Shown here one piece after another: positions 16,426 through 24,762 of a stretch of 64,000 nt of DNA; the first letter of the stretch is position 1; every line of letters starts with the position of its first letter. Below the pieces are notes generated by a model. That model was not told where the DNA came from. It saw only the letters and a program-made list of their open reading frames with translations, and did no database searches. The translations under genes and the position numbers were made by a program. The DNA is from Sphingobacterium sp. BN32 (GTDB lineage Bacteria; Bacteroidota; Bacteroidia; Sphingobacteriales; Sphingobacteriaceae), in NCBI RefSeq assembly GCF_030503615.1, contig NZ_CP129963.1, positions 310,001-374,000 of the forward strand, given 5' to 3'.

Positions 16426-19400
16426 ATGCGAAGACTTCTACTCTTTTCTCTCGCTCTAGGCTTAACTATGCCGTCCTACGCTTCATTTGCTGAGGCCTCG
16501 ACTGCAAGTAACCTTAGAAAAAATGCAAGCTGGACGAATGCTTCTTCAGTTCTACAAAATACGGTGCAAGGAACCGTATCCGGTGCTGAAGGACCAATCG
16601 CTGGTGCAACAGTAACAGTTATCGGTACATCAACGACAACTGCTACAGATGGCAACGGTAAATTTACGATCACAGCTCCGGTAGGCTCCAAATTGAGGAT
16701 CTCTTTCGTGGGTTATGACTCTAAAGAGGTTACAGTTGCTGGAAACACAGTAAACGTGACTTTGGAAGGCGCAGCTGATGTGTTGGATGAAGTTGTGGTA
16801 GTAGGTTATGGTACTCAGAAAAAGGAACACCTTACAGGTGCCGTTTCTTCCATCAATGTGGAAGAAGTGATGGGTAGCCGTCCGATTCCAGATGCAGGTC
16901 GTGGTATGCAAGGTACGATACCAGGGCTTTCGGTCGTTATCCCCTCTGGTGAGGTTGGTTCTGATCCGGTAATGAAGATTCGTGGTCAGGTAGCTTCCAT
17001 CAAAGGGTCTTCTAATCCATTGATCTTAGTAGACAACGTAGAGATTCCAAGTATCAATATGGTAAATCCTAATGATATTGAATCGATCTCTGTATTAAAA
17101 GATGCGGCATCTTCATCTATTTATGGAGCGAAAGCAGCATTCGGAGTTATTTTGATTACGACGAAGAAAGGCGCAAAAGGCGATTCGCACAATGTGACTT
17201 ACTCGAATAATCTTTCCTTGCAATCCCCAATGAAACCTATTGAGATTGCAGGTATCGATGGTTTAGAGTACACCTTAGAGGCGCATGAAAATATGAAAGC
17301 TGCCGGTCCTGCTGGTGGTTTCTGGCGTGTTAACCGGGAGAGCTTCGAAAAGATTAAAGAATGGCAACAGAAATGGGGCGGAGTTGTGAAGGATCATGAT
17401 CCTGTTCTTTATGGCCGTGACTGGTATTTCGAAGGTGGTGAGAAGTACGGTTTGCGCTTATATGATCCGGCAAGTGTGATGATTAAAGACAATGCATTTT
17501 CGCATTTACATAATCTAGGATTGAACGGAAAAAGCGGAAATACAACTTATAACATGAGTGTGGGTTATCTAGGTCAACAAGGGATGATGAAGCCTGCAAA
17601 GGATGATGATTTCACTAGATATAATGCAACTGCAAATATTTCTACAAAAGTAAATAGCATCCTGACACTTCGTGGGGGGGCAATGTATTCTGATGGGACC
17701 AAACGTTATCCGAACTCAGCAACGGGTTTTGGTTCTGACCCTTGGTTGTATTTATACCGTTGGTCGAGATTATTCCCTATTGGAGCACAAGAGCATGATA
17801 CCGATGTTCGCGACCCGTATTTCGATACTAAAAATGCACACACAGCAGAGAAAATCAATCGCTACTTAAACTTAAACTTAGGTACAACCATTGATATCAT
17901 GGACGGTTGGGATTTGAAGATGGACTATGCTTACAGCACGCAGAATAACGGTGATAGAACTTCTATGCCAACTTTCAGAGGTGCTTGGCACTGGTATGCG
18001 CCTGTTGCATGGATTGAAAACGGAAATCCGGTTTATGTAGATGAGAATGGTATTCCTACAGACAATGGTGGAATTCCAGCCTACCGTTTCCCAGTGGAAA
18101 CATATATTACGAAAGAGCAATCGAATATTTATCGTCGCTCATATTTTTCTAAAAAACATACCTTCAACGCTTTCACCACCTATAACAAAGTTATTGCTGA
18201 TAAGCATGAAGTTAAATTCATGTTAGGTACCAATATGGTCGCTAACAAGTGGGAGGACTCTTGGGCGAGACGTACGAATTTAATCAATGAAGAAAATCCA
18301 CAATTCCCATTTGCTACCGGTGTTCAAGAAAGTGGCGGTGATACCGATTGGGATTCTCAAGTTGGTTTCTTCGGACGTGCGAACTACACTTTCGCTAATA
18401 AATATTTGTTAGAGGCGAACCTTCGTTATGATGGTACTTCGAAATTCCCTACGCACTTACAGTGGAAATGGTATCCTTCTTTCTCAGCAGGATGGATTTT
18501 ATCGAACGAGCGTTTTATGGAAAGCCTAAACCCTGTATTAAGTTTTGCGAAATTACGCGGTTCATGGGGTAGTATCGGTGACCAATCGGTGTCAAACAGC
18601 CTTTACATCCCTACCATGTCGATTACTCAGAACAACTGGTTGAATGGTGAAGGTCTCAAATATTATCAGTTAGGCACCCCTGCTGCAGTTCAAAGAAGCT
18701 TATCATGGCAAAATATTGAGCACTCGAATATTGGTGCTGACTTGCGTTTCTTCAATAAGTTGGGTGTTACTTTCGAATGGTTCCAACGCTATACCAAAGA
18801 TATGATCATTCCAGGGGAAGTACCTCCGGCAACATTTGGTCAAAGCGCAGCTCCTGAAGGAAACTATGGTAACTTAAGAACTAGAGGATGGGAAATTGCA
18901 TTAGACTATTCGCACAGATTTGATAATGGTCTAAGACTTTCTGCAAATGCGAATTTAGCAGATGCGATTACCGTAATTACGAAAGGTGCAGACTGGGCAA
19001 CTCCATGGGAAAACCGCTTGGTGAATAGTGCCTATTCGACCGGAAGACGTTATGGTGATATCTATGGTTATGTAACGGATCGTTTATACCAAAAAGAAGA
19101 CTTCTTGTACGACGCTGATGGCAATCATCAGAAAGTTACGATTGTTCACGAAGGTGTATCGAAAGTAACGAATCAATTAGCTGGGAATAATCCGGTGTAC
19201 CAAACATTCTTTGAGGATGGTAATGGTATTATGATCATGAGCCCTGGTGATGTAAAATTTGTCGACGTGAATGGCGATGGTTATATCACAAACGGTGATA
19301 ATACGAATGGTAATCCTGGTGACCGTGTCGTAATCGGTAACTCAACGCCACGTTACGAATATGGTTTCCGTTTAGGTGCAGACTGGAAAGGATTCGATTT

Positions 19401-19884
19401 ATCCGTATTCCTACAAGGAGTTGGAAAACGTGAGATTTGGGGTTCTGGTCAGTTAGCTATTCCTGGTTATCATGTGAAGGATGGTGCAATGCCACAAGCT
19501 ATTGCGGAAGATTTCTGGAAAGCGGATCGTACAGATGCTTTCTATCCTCGCGCTTGGAACTTAGGTGGTGTAGACGAAGGCTATGTAATGCGCCCTCAAA
19601 CTCGTTACCTATTGGATATGTCTTACTTCAAAATCAAGAATATCACCTTTGGTTATGCGGTTTCAGAAAATGTGTTAAATAGAATTCACTTAAAAAATGC
19701 GCGTATCTACGTGTCATTAGAGAACTTCTTCACATTTGACAACCTACGTGGTTTACCGATCGATCCGGAAACTATCTCTGGAAATAGTATGCTACGTACA
19801 GATGGCAACTATAATTTGGGTAGAACAGGTACTGGTACACCGTCGTTCAAGTCCGCTTCTTTAGGTATTCAGATTGGCTTATAA
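16426..19884 (+). CDS. SusC/RagA-family TonB-linked outer-membrane transporter (peptidoglycan-locus SusC)
   Basis: This complete 1152-residue SusC has a Sec signal (MRRLLLFSLALGLTMPSYASF), then a carboxypeptidase-regulatory-like beta-sandwich at about 48-110 (VQGTVSGAEGPIAGATVTV, FVGYDSKEV). Next are the EVVVVGYGTQKK TonB-box region near 120, the plug (MKIRGQVASIKG, PLILVDNVEI, NPNDIESISVLKDAASSSIYG) and a 22-strand barrel. The EF-hand-like DVNGDGYITNGDN loop near residue 947 is common in SusC. There is no STN domain, so it is not expected to signal to an anti-sigma factor. It is the import channel of the locus, with MurNAc-containing fragments the likely ligand. A TTTTAATCGATA motif just upstream (16410-16421) recurs upstream of murQ. 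Confidence 0.96.
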   Translation: MRRLLLFSLALGLTMPSYASFAEASTASNLRKNASWTNASSVLQNTVQGTVSGAEGPIAGATVTVIGTSTTTATDGNGKFTITAPVGSKLRISFVGYDSKEVTVAGNTVNVTLEGAADVLDEVVVVGYGTQKKEHLTGAVSSINVEEVMGSRPIPDAGRGMQGTIPGLSVVIPSGEVGSDPVMKIRGQVASIKGSSNPLILVDNVEIPSINMVNPNDIESISVLKDAASSSIYGAKAAFGVILITTKKGAKGDSHNVTYSNNLSLQSPMKPIEIAGIDGLEYTLEAHENMKAAGPAGGFWRVNRESFEKIKEWQQKWGGVVKDHDPVLYGRDWYFEGGEKYGLRLYDPASVMIKDNAFSHLHNLGLNGKSGNTTYNMSVGYLGQQGMMKPAKDDDFTRYNATANISTKVNSILTLRGGAMYSDGTKRYPNSATGFGSDPWLYLYRWSRLFPIGAQEHDTDVRDPYFDTKNAHTAEKINRYLNLNLGTTIDIMDGWDLKMDYAYSTQNNGDRTSMPTFRGAWHWYAPVAWIENGNPVYVDENGIPTDNGGIPAYRFPVETYITKEQSNIYRRSYFSKKHTFNAFTTYNKVIADKHEVKFMLGTNMVANKWEDSWARRTNLINEENPQFPFATGVQESGGDTDWDSQVGFFGRANYTFANKYLLEANLRYDGTSKFPTHLQWKWYPSFSAGWILSNERFMESLNPVLSFAKLRGSWGSIGDQSVSNSLYIPTMSITQNNWLNGEGLKYYQLGTPAAVQRSLSWQNIEHSNIGADLRFFNKLGVTFEWFQRYTKDMIIPGEVPPATFGQSAAPEGNYGNLRTRGWEIALDYSHRFDNGLRLSANANLADAITVITKGADWATPWENRLVNSAYSTGRRYGDIYGYVTDRLYQKEDFLYDADGNHQKVTIVHEGVSKVTNQLAGNNPVYQTFFEDGNGIMIMSPGDVKFVDVNGDGYITNGDNTNGNPGDRVVIGNSTPRYEYGFRLGADWKGFDLSVFLQGVGKREIWGSGQLAIPGYHVKDGAMPQAIAEDFWKADRTDAFYPRAWNLGGVDEGYVMRPQTRYLLDMSYFKIKNITFGYAVSENVLNRIHLKNARIYVSLENFFTFDNLRGLPIDPETISGNSMLRTDGNYNLGRTGTGTPSFKSASLGIQIGL

Positions 19885-19888
19885 ACTT

Positions 19889-19896
19889 TAGGAGGA
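19889..19896 (+). promoter_or_regulatory. Strong Shine-Dalgarno sequence before susD
   Basis: TAGGAGGA at 19889-19896 lies 8 bases before the ATG at 19904. A perfect AGGAGG is unusual in Bacteroidota, and I did not notice one before the other SusD genes here. It also confirms the start. Confidence 0.7.
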
Positions 19897-19903
19897 AATT
19901 ATT

Positions 19904-21715
19904 ATGAAAATTAAATATAGCATATTCGTCGCGGCAGCATTGGCACTAAGCAGTTTGAGCAGTTGTGAAAAATTCTTAGACAGACCGATGCTTACCAAAG
20001 CAGACGACGATAACGCATGGACGACAGAAGAAAATGTTCGTTTGTATGCAAATAAATATTACACCGACTTCTTCGTTGGTTATGGAAAAGGATTTGATAA
20101 TGGTGATGCCCTTTTAGCCGGTTATACGTTTAGCGATGACTTATTGTTTCAAGGTAATCAGTCGCAGTTCACAAGAGCGGTACCTGTAAGTCAAATTTGG
20201 AGCTATAGCAACATCCGTTCGATCAACATCATGATTGACCGTGTGCAGAACAGAATGAACTCTGTTCTTAGTGCAGAAGCTTTTAATCACTGGATGGGTA
20301 TAGGTCGTTTCTTTAGAGCGTTCCGTTATTCTCAATTGGTACAATCGTATGGAGATGTTCCTTACTACGATAGACCGGTAGATATTGATGAAACCGATGA
20401 GCTTTACAAAAAACGTACACCACGTGACGAAGTAATGGATCATGTGTATGACGATCTAAGCTTTGCTCTAGAGAATGTACGTTTGAACGATGGTGTTCAA
20501 AATGTAAACCGTTATGTGGTGGCTGGTTTCGTGTCTCGTCTTGCCATGAACGAAGGCTCTTGGCAAAAATATTATGATAAAAATAATGAACGCGCGAAGA
20601 AGTTTTTCGAATTAGCATTGAGAGCAGGCGAGATGGTTATCGCAAGTGGGAAATATGATATTGTTACTGATTACCGTTCGCAATTTACTTCCGAGAATTT
20701 AGCTGGCAACAAAGACATGGTTCTTTATAGACAGTATGACGACGCGGTTGATGTTAAACACACGATCCTTTCTCTACATAACTTAGCAGAGAATATAACG
20801 TATGGTCCAACGACCGATCTAATTAAATCATACATCTGTATTGATGGTAAAGTTTGGCAAAATTCGGATTTAGCGCCAGCGAGCGATTTTACACTAGATT
20901 CTTTGGTTAAGACAAGGGATTCTCGTTTTGAAGCTACGTTCCACACAGATCCTTCGATCAGAAATAGAGCGTCGTATTTATATATCACGAAATTCTTACC
21001 AAGAGATGTTCAAAACCGCGTCGCGTCTGGCGGAGCGCCAGGAGTTCCATATTCAGGAGCAAACAATACCACTGACGCGCCAGTATTGCGTTATGCCGAA
21101 GTATTGTTGAACTGGATCGAAACCAAGGCTGAATTAGCGACCCTTGGTGGTGTAGCAGTTTCGCAGGCGGATATTGACCGTTCAATCAACAAAATCAGAC
21201 AACGTCCGTTGGCGGCAGAGGCTATTGAAAAAGGGGTGAAAAAGACAGCACCGATGAAGTTAGGCGACTTACCTCAGGATTCAGAGCGCGATGTTCAGGT
21301 TTCCAGTTTGATTTGGGAGATTCGTAGAGAGCGCCGTATGGAAATGACGTTTGAACATTCTCGCTTAGCAGATCTTAAGCGTTGGTCGAAATTGCAATAC
21401 ATGGATACACAGCAAAATCCAGACTTACTATCTGGCGGTTGGGTAAATTTCTTAAAAGAGCTACCTGGCGATTTGAAAACAGGTGTATCCGTTGTGAAGC
21501 TGAATGGACAGATTGAAGTTTTCAACGCTGCGGATCCAAGTAGTCCTGCGAAAATGAATGGTTTCTATCGTTATATACAAAATGCAGATCGATTACCGTT
21601 CCTGAATCAGGTGAATATAAACCCATACTTGTCGCCGGTTGGTAGAAACCAAATCGCTGAGTATGAAGCGAAGGGTTATGTCTTGGATCAAACACAAGGA
21701 TGGCCGCAAAACTAA
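19904..21715 (+). CDS. RagB/SusD-family nutrient-binding lipoprotein (peptidoglycan locus)
   Basis: This 603-residue SusD has a lipoprotein signal (LSSLSSCEKFLDRP, cysteine 21). SusD landmarks are IRSINIMIDRVQN, GIGRFFRAFRYSQLVQSYGDVPY, the KKTAPMKLGDLPQDSER stretch and the WEIRRERRMEMTFEHSRLADLKRW box. It forms the lid over the SusC encoded 19 bases upstream, presumably binding muropeptide or wall glycan fragments. Translation start is fixed by the AGGAGG. The next gene begins 26 bases after the stop, so it belongs to the same operon. Specificity is inferred from the neighbourhood only. Confidence 0.95.
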   Translation: MKIKYSIFVAAALALSSLSSCEKFLDRPMLTKADDDNAWTTEENVRLYANKYYTDFFVGYGKGFDNGDALLAGYTFSDDLLFQGNQSQFTRAVPVSQIWSYSNIRSINIMIDRVQNRMNSVLSAEAFNHWMGIGRFFRAFRYSQLVQSYGDVPYYDRPVDIDETDELYKKRTPRDEVMDHVYDDLSFALENVRLNDGVQNVNRYVVAGFVSRLAMNEGSWQKYYDKNNERAKKFFELALRAGEMVIASGKYDIVTDYRSQFTSENLAGNKDMVLYRQYDDAVDVKHTILSLHNLAENITYGPTTDLIKSYICIDGKVWQNSDLAPASDFTLDSLVKTRDSRFEATFHTDPSIRNRASYLYITKFLPRDVQNRVASGGAPGVPYSGANNTTDAPVLRYAEVLLNWIETKAELATLGGVAVSQADIDRSINKIRQRPLAAEAIEKGVKKTAPMKLGDLPQDSERDVQVSSLIWEIRRERRMEMTFEHSRLADLKRWSKLQYMDTQQNPDLLSGGWVNFLKELPGDLKTGVSVVKLNGQIEVFNAADPSSPAKMNGFYRYIQNADRLPFLNQVNINPYLSPVGRNQIAEYEAKGYVLDQTQGWPQN

Positions 21716-21741
21716 TAATGAATTCATAATAGATTAACCAT

Positions 21742-23169
21742 ATGAAAATGAAATTAAACCGCTTTATTGGTGCTGTGATTATCGCGCTAATTGGCCTTGC
21801 AGGTTTTAGTTCTTGTTCGGAGGATTTTCCAGGTAATGTGGAATCCGATAAATATACAGATCTAAAAGCTATTCGCATTGTTAATGCGGGTAAAAGTGGA
21901 ACGGAGGTTTTAGAAGGAAAGATAGATGAGAATAAAAAAACAATCTCCTTTCCGCGCATCGATACCTTATCGGATTTTTCAAACCTAAAATTTGAGGTGG
22001 AAACATCGGAGGGAGCGAGCATAGAAAATGCTGTTTATAATATTCCATATAAATCAGGCGATGCTGAAAAAGAGATTATTATCAAAGTGTTGAACGCTCC
22101 TCGATTTAAAGAATATAAGGCATTGATCCGTTTCAAAGTGCCTGTATATGGGGCAGACTTCACGAAGCCAACTGTTTTCGACTATTCGAGCAATCCGATT
22201 GGAAATCCTACTTATATTGGTTGGGGCGGACAGTTGACGAGAGGATCAGGATTTGATGGTAAATATGTATTAGTGGTTAGTAGAGGTGCTACAGGAATAC
22301 ATTTACTTCCAGTGGAAGATTTGAAAGCGAATCGTCTGAACCCAATAAAACTGAATGTAACAGGTGTTACCGGTGGTACTTACACGCATAATATGGGTGC
22401 TCAAATAAATGGACATAGCTATGTAGCCAATTTATCAACCGCTGCATCGTCGCCATTAAAAATCTATCACTGGGCAACCCCTACATCCGCTCCGGAAGTT
22501 ATTGCCAACATCAATGTAGGTTCTATTGTAGGTGCTGGCGCTCGTCACGGAGATAATTTCTCGTTAGACTTGGATGCAAACGGAAATGGTTATGCGTTCT
22601 TCATCTCTGCGGGTGTTCAGGTTATGCGCGTGAAAATTGAGAATTATAATAAGGTTACAGAGACGATCTCTTTCGATACACGTACAACCTACGGACAATG
22701 GTCTTCATACAATCATATTGCCGGTACAGAGTCGTACCTAGTTACGGGTCATGATAAACCTATCGCTGTATTAAACAATGCGGGTAGTGTGGCCTATACC
22801 ATGGGTGTTACTTCGATTCCAGTACACTCTGGGGATCCTCGTATCGTTAACTTCAATGGTCAACGTTATTTATTGGTGGTAACCATTCCAAGAACAGCAA
22901 ATACAGCGCCTGATGCGGTAATGAGAATTTATAATATCACTGCAGGAGCAAACGTCGTTGATGCATTAACAGCATTTGAGCAAGGTGATAAGAAACCTGT
23001 GTATGAGTTCTCTATTTCAGCGGCGACCAATACTGCGCCTGGTACGCAATCAGGATTTTATGTGGTAAAAGATGCTGCTGGGAAAGACCAGAAATTAATG
23101 GTTTACGGAGCGACTACGGATGCCGGATTTGCAATCGTTGAGTTTCCTGTAAACGTGGCAACAGATTAA
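21742..23169 (+). CDS. Surface lipoprotein, probably DUF4623/DUF5018-type
   Basis: The 475-residue product has a lipoprotein signal (LAGFSSCSEDF, cysteine 25). Residues about 35-130 form a beta-sandwich (TDLKAIRIVNAGKSGTEVLEG, IIIKVLNAPRFKEYKALIRF) like the DUF5018 domain. Residues about 140-470 show six or seven similar beta-rich units (GKYVLVVSRGATGIHLLPVE, GHSYVANLS, GNGYAFFISAGVQVMRVKI, TESYLVTGHDKPIAVL, GQRYLLVVTIP), which suggests a beta-propeller. The family is recalled from its usual place between SusD and GHL10 genes. It has no catalytic motif. It is likely a third surface binding protein, equivalent to SusE/F in a starch locus. Confidence 0.65.
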   Translation: MKMKLNRFIGAVIIALIGLAGFSSCSEDFPGNVESDKYTDLKAIRIVNAGKSGTEVLEGKIDENKKTISFPRIDTLSDFSNLKFEVETSEGASIENAVYNIPYKSGDAEKEIIIKVLNAPRFKEYKALIRFKVPVYGADFTKPTVFDYSSNPIGNPTYIGWGGQLTRGSGFDGKYVLVVSRGATGIHLLPVEDLKANRLNPIKLNVTGVTGGTYTHNMGAQINGHSYVANLSTAASSPLKIYHWATPTSAPEVIANINVGSIVGAGARHGDNFSLDLDANGNGYAFFISAGVQVMRVKIENYNKVTETISFDTRTTYGQWSSYNHIAGTESYLVTGHDKPIAVLNNAGSVAYTMGVTSIPVHSGDPRIVNFNGQRYLLVVTIPRTANTAPDAVMRIYNITAGANVVDALTAFEQGDKKPVYEFSISAATNTAPGTQSGFYVVKDAAGKDQKLMVYGATTDAGFAIVEFPVNVATD

Positions 23170-23194
23170 TGAGATCTTTTGATTAATATAAGGA

Positions 23195-23250
23195 GAGAGG
23201 ACGTCTAGCGCTGATTGTTGATCGGTGTTTGGGCGTCCTTTCTTTCTTTT
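23195..23250 (+). terminator. Possible terminator after the DUF4623-like gene
   Basis: GAGAGGACG at 23195-23203 can pair with CGTCCTTTC at 23234-23242 (one G-T pair), followed by a T-rich tail. The loop of 30 bases is long, so it may instead only reduce transcription into the next gene. Confidence 0.45.
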
Positions 23251-23264
23251 AAAACCAATTATAG

Positions 23265-24704
23265 ATGAAAAGAATATCAATTTATTTTAGCTTATTTTTT
23301 GTGCTTGCGCTATTGCTGAATAGCTGTAGCAAGAGTTCCGATGGACCAGGGACTACGCCAGAGCCTGAGCCTCCTGCAACGACTTTGAAATTTCCTACTA
23401 AGGAGATGCGAGGCGCTTGGATTGCGACCGTATGGGAGCTTGACTGGCCAGGAGTGCGTGGCGAAGCTGCGCAGAAACAAAAGTATATACAGATCCTGGA
23501 TCGATTGAAAGCATTAAAATTTAACGCTGTGTTTTTTCAGGTCAAAGGGATGGGCGATGCGTTCTATAATTCGCCTTACGAACCTTGGTCTGCCGCACTG
23601 TCGGGAACACGCGGTGTGGATCCTGGCTACGATGTCATGAACTTCTTAATCGAAGAAACGCATGCTCGCGGCATGGAATTTCACGCTTGGATGAACCCTT
23701 ACCGTATCTCTACGCGCGCATCAGCAACTGCAGCCTATCCGGCGCTACATCCGTCGGTTAATGCAAGCTGGGTAATCGACTATCCGACGATACGTATTTA
23801 CAACCCGGCATTGCCAGAAGTGCGCCAGCGTCTAAATGATATTGTCAAAGATTTTATCACGAAATATAATGTCGATGGAATTCATTTTGACGACTATTTC
23901 TACCCTTCAGGTGAAACACATCCTGATGATGCCGATTACCAAAAATATGGGGCTGGTTATAGCAACAAAGCGGATTTCAGAAGAGGGAATGTAGACAAGG
24001 CGATTGAAGGGGTCTTCAATACAGTCAAAACAACGAAACCCCAAATGGTATTTTCCGTTTCACCGGGCGCCAATAAAGACAATAACTACAATGGGCTTTT
24101 TGCTGATGTAGCGAAATGGACTTCATCAGGCTGGGTTGACATTTTGATTCCTCAGCTTTATCAAGAAATCGGCAACTCTTTCAATCCTTTTGAGCGCAAC
24201 TTAGCAACATGGTCTCAATTCCGTGGAAAAGCAGGTTTGGTGATTGGACATGGTTTTTATAAATTCGGGGCAGCCGATGGAGGTGCAGCGTTTCAAAATA
24301 CAGCTGAGTTGGTTAAACAGTTTGATTTAGCTCGTAAAAATCAGTATGTAAGAGGGAGCGTGATGTATAGTTCGCGCGATATTTTAGCGAATCGCATTGG
24401 TATTACTGATAAATTAGCGGAGCTTTATTCGAAGGATGTCCTTATGCCTTTCTTTGGCCGAGCAGTTGCTCCACCGCCGGTTACACCGACGAATGTGAAG
24501 CTTACTGGAAATGAATTAACTTGGTCAACAACGGGCGATGTTAAATCGGCAGTTTATTATTTTGCGAGTTTGACAGCAGAAGGCGAGTTATTGGCTTTTA
24601 CGAAAGAAACTAAATTAAGCGTTTCTAAATCTGGTTATTACGTGGTTACCACGGTAAATTCGGATCATGTAGAAAGTCAAGAATCAACACCTTTACAAAA
24701 ATAA
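23265..24704 (+). CDS. Second GHL10-type family 10-like glycoside hydrolase lipoprotein
   Basis: This 479-residue protein is a paralog of the enzyme at 12587. It has a lipoprotein signal (LLLNSCSKSSDG, cysteine 21), a Pro/Thr spacer and then the same barrel motifs: KEMRGAWIATVWELDWPG, FNAVFFQVKGMGDAFYNSPY, MEFHAWMNPYRIS, VDGIHFDDYFYPSGE, DILIPQLYQEI. A C-terminal Fn3-like domain follows (about 400-479, PPPVTPTNVKLTGNELTW). Differences in the loop after the NPYR motif and in QVKGMGD versus QVRPSAD suggest a different substrate or bond. It lies at the end of the SusC/SusD operon, as typical for the hydrolase that makes the imported fragment. Confidence 0.88.
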   Translation: MKRISIYFSLFFVLALLLNSCSKSSDGPGTTPEPEPPATTLKFPTKEMRGAWIATVWELDWPGVRGEAAQKQKYIQILDRLKALKFNAVFFQVKGMGDAFYNSPYEPWSAALSGTRGVDPGYDVMNFLIEETHARGMEFHAWMNPYRISTRASATAAYPALHPSVNASWVIDYPTIRIYNPALPEVRQRLNDIVKDFITKYNVDGIHFDDYFYPSGETHPDDADYQKYGAGYSNKADFRRGNVDKAIEGVFNTVKTTKPQMVFSVSPGANKDNNYNGLFADVAKWTSSGWVDILIPQLYQEIGNSFNPFERNLATWSQFRGKAGLVIGHGFYKFGAADGGAAFQNTAELVKQFDLARKNQYVRGSVMYSSRDILANRIGITDKLAELYSKDVLMPFFGRAVAPPPVTPTNVKLTGNELTWSTTGDVKSAVYYFASLTAEGELLAFTKETKLSVSKSGYYVVTTVNSDHVESQESTPLQK

Positions 24705-24708
24705 CAAG

Positions 24709-24735
24709 AGGCTTCCTTAACCATAGGAAGCCTTA
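24709..24735 (+). terminator. Hairpin between the second GHL10 gene and the phosphoesterase gene
   Basis: AGGCTTCCT at 24709-24717 pairs with AGGAAGCCT at 24725-24733. There is no proper T-run, so it may be a weak terminator or mRNA-stabilising hairpin inside the operon. Confidence 0.45.
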
Positions 24736-24762
24736 TTAACGACCTAAACTTTTATTGTTTTC

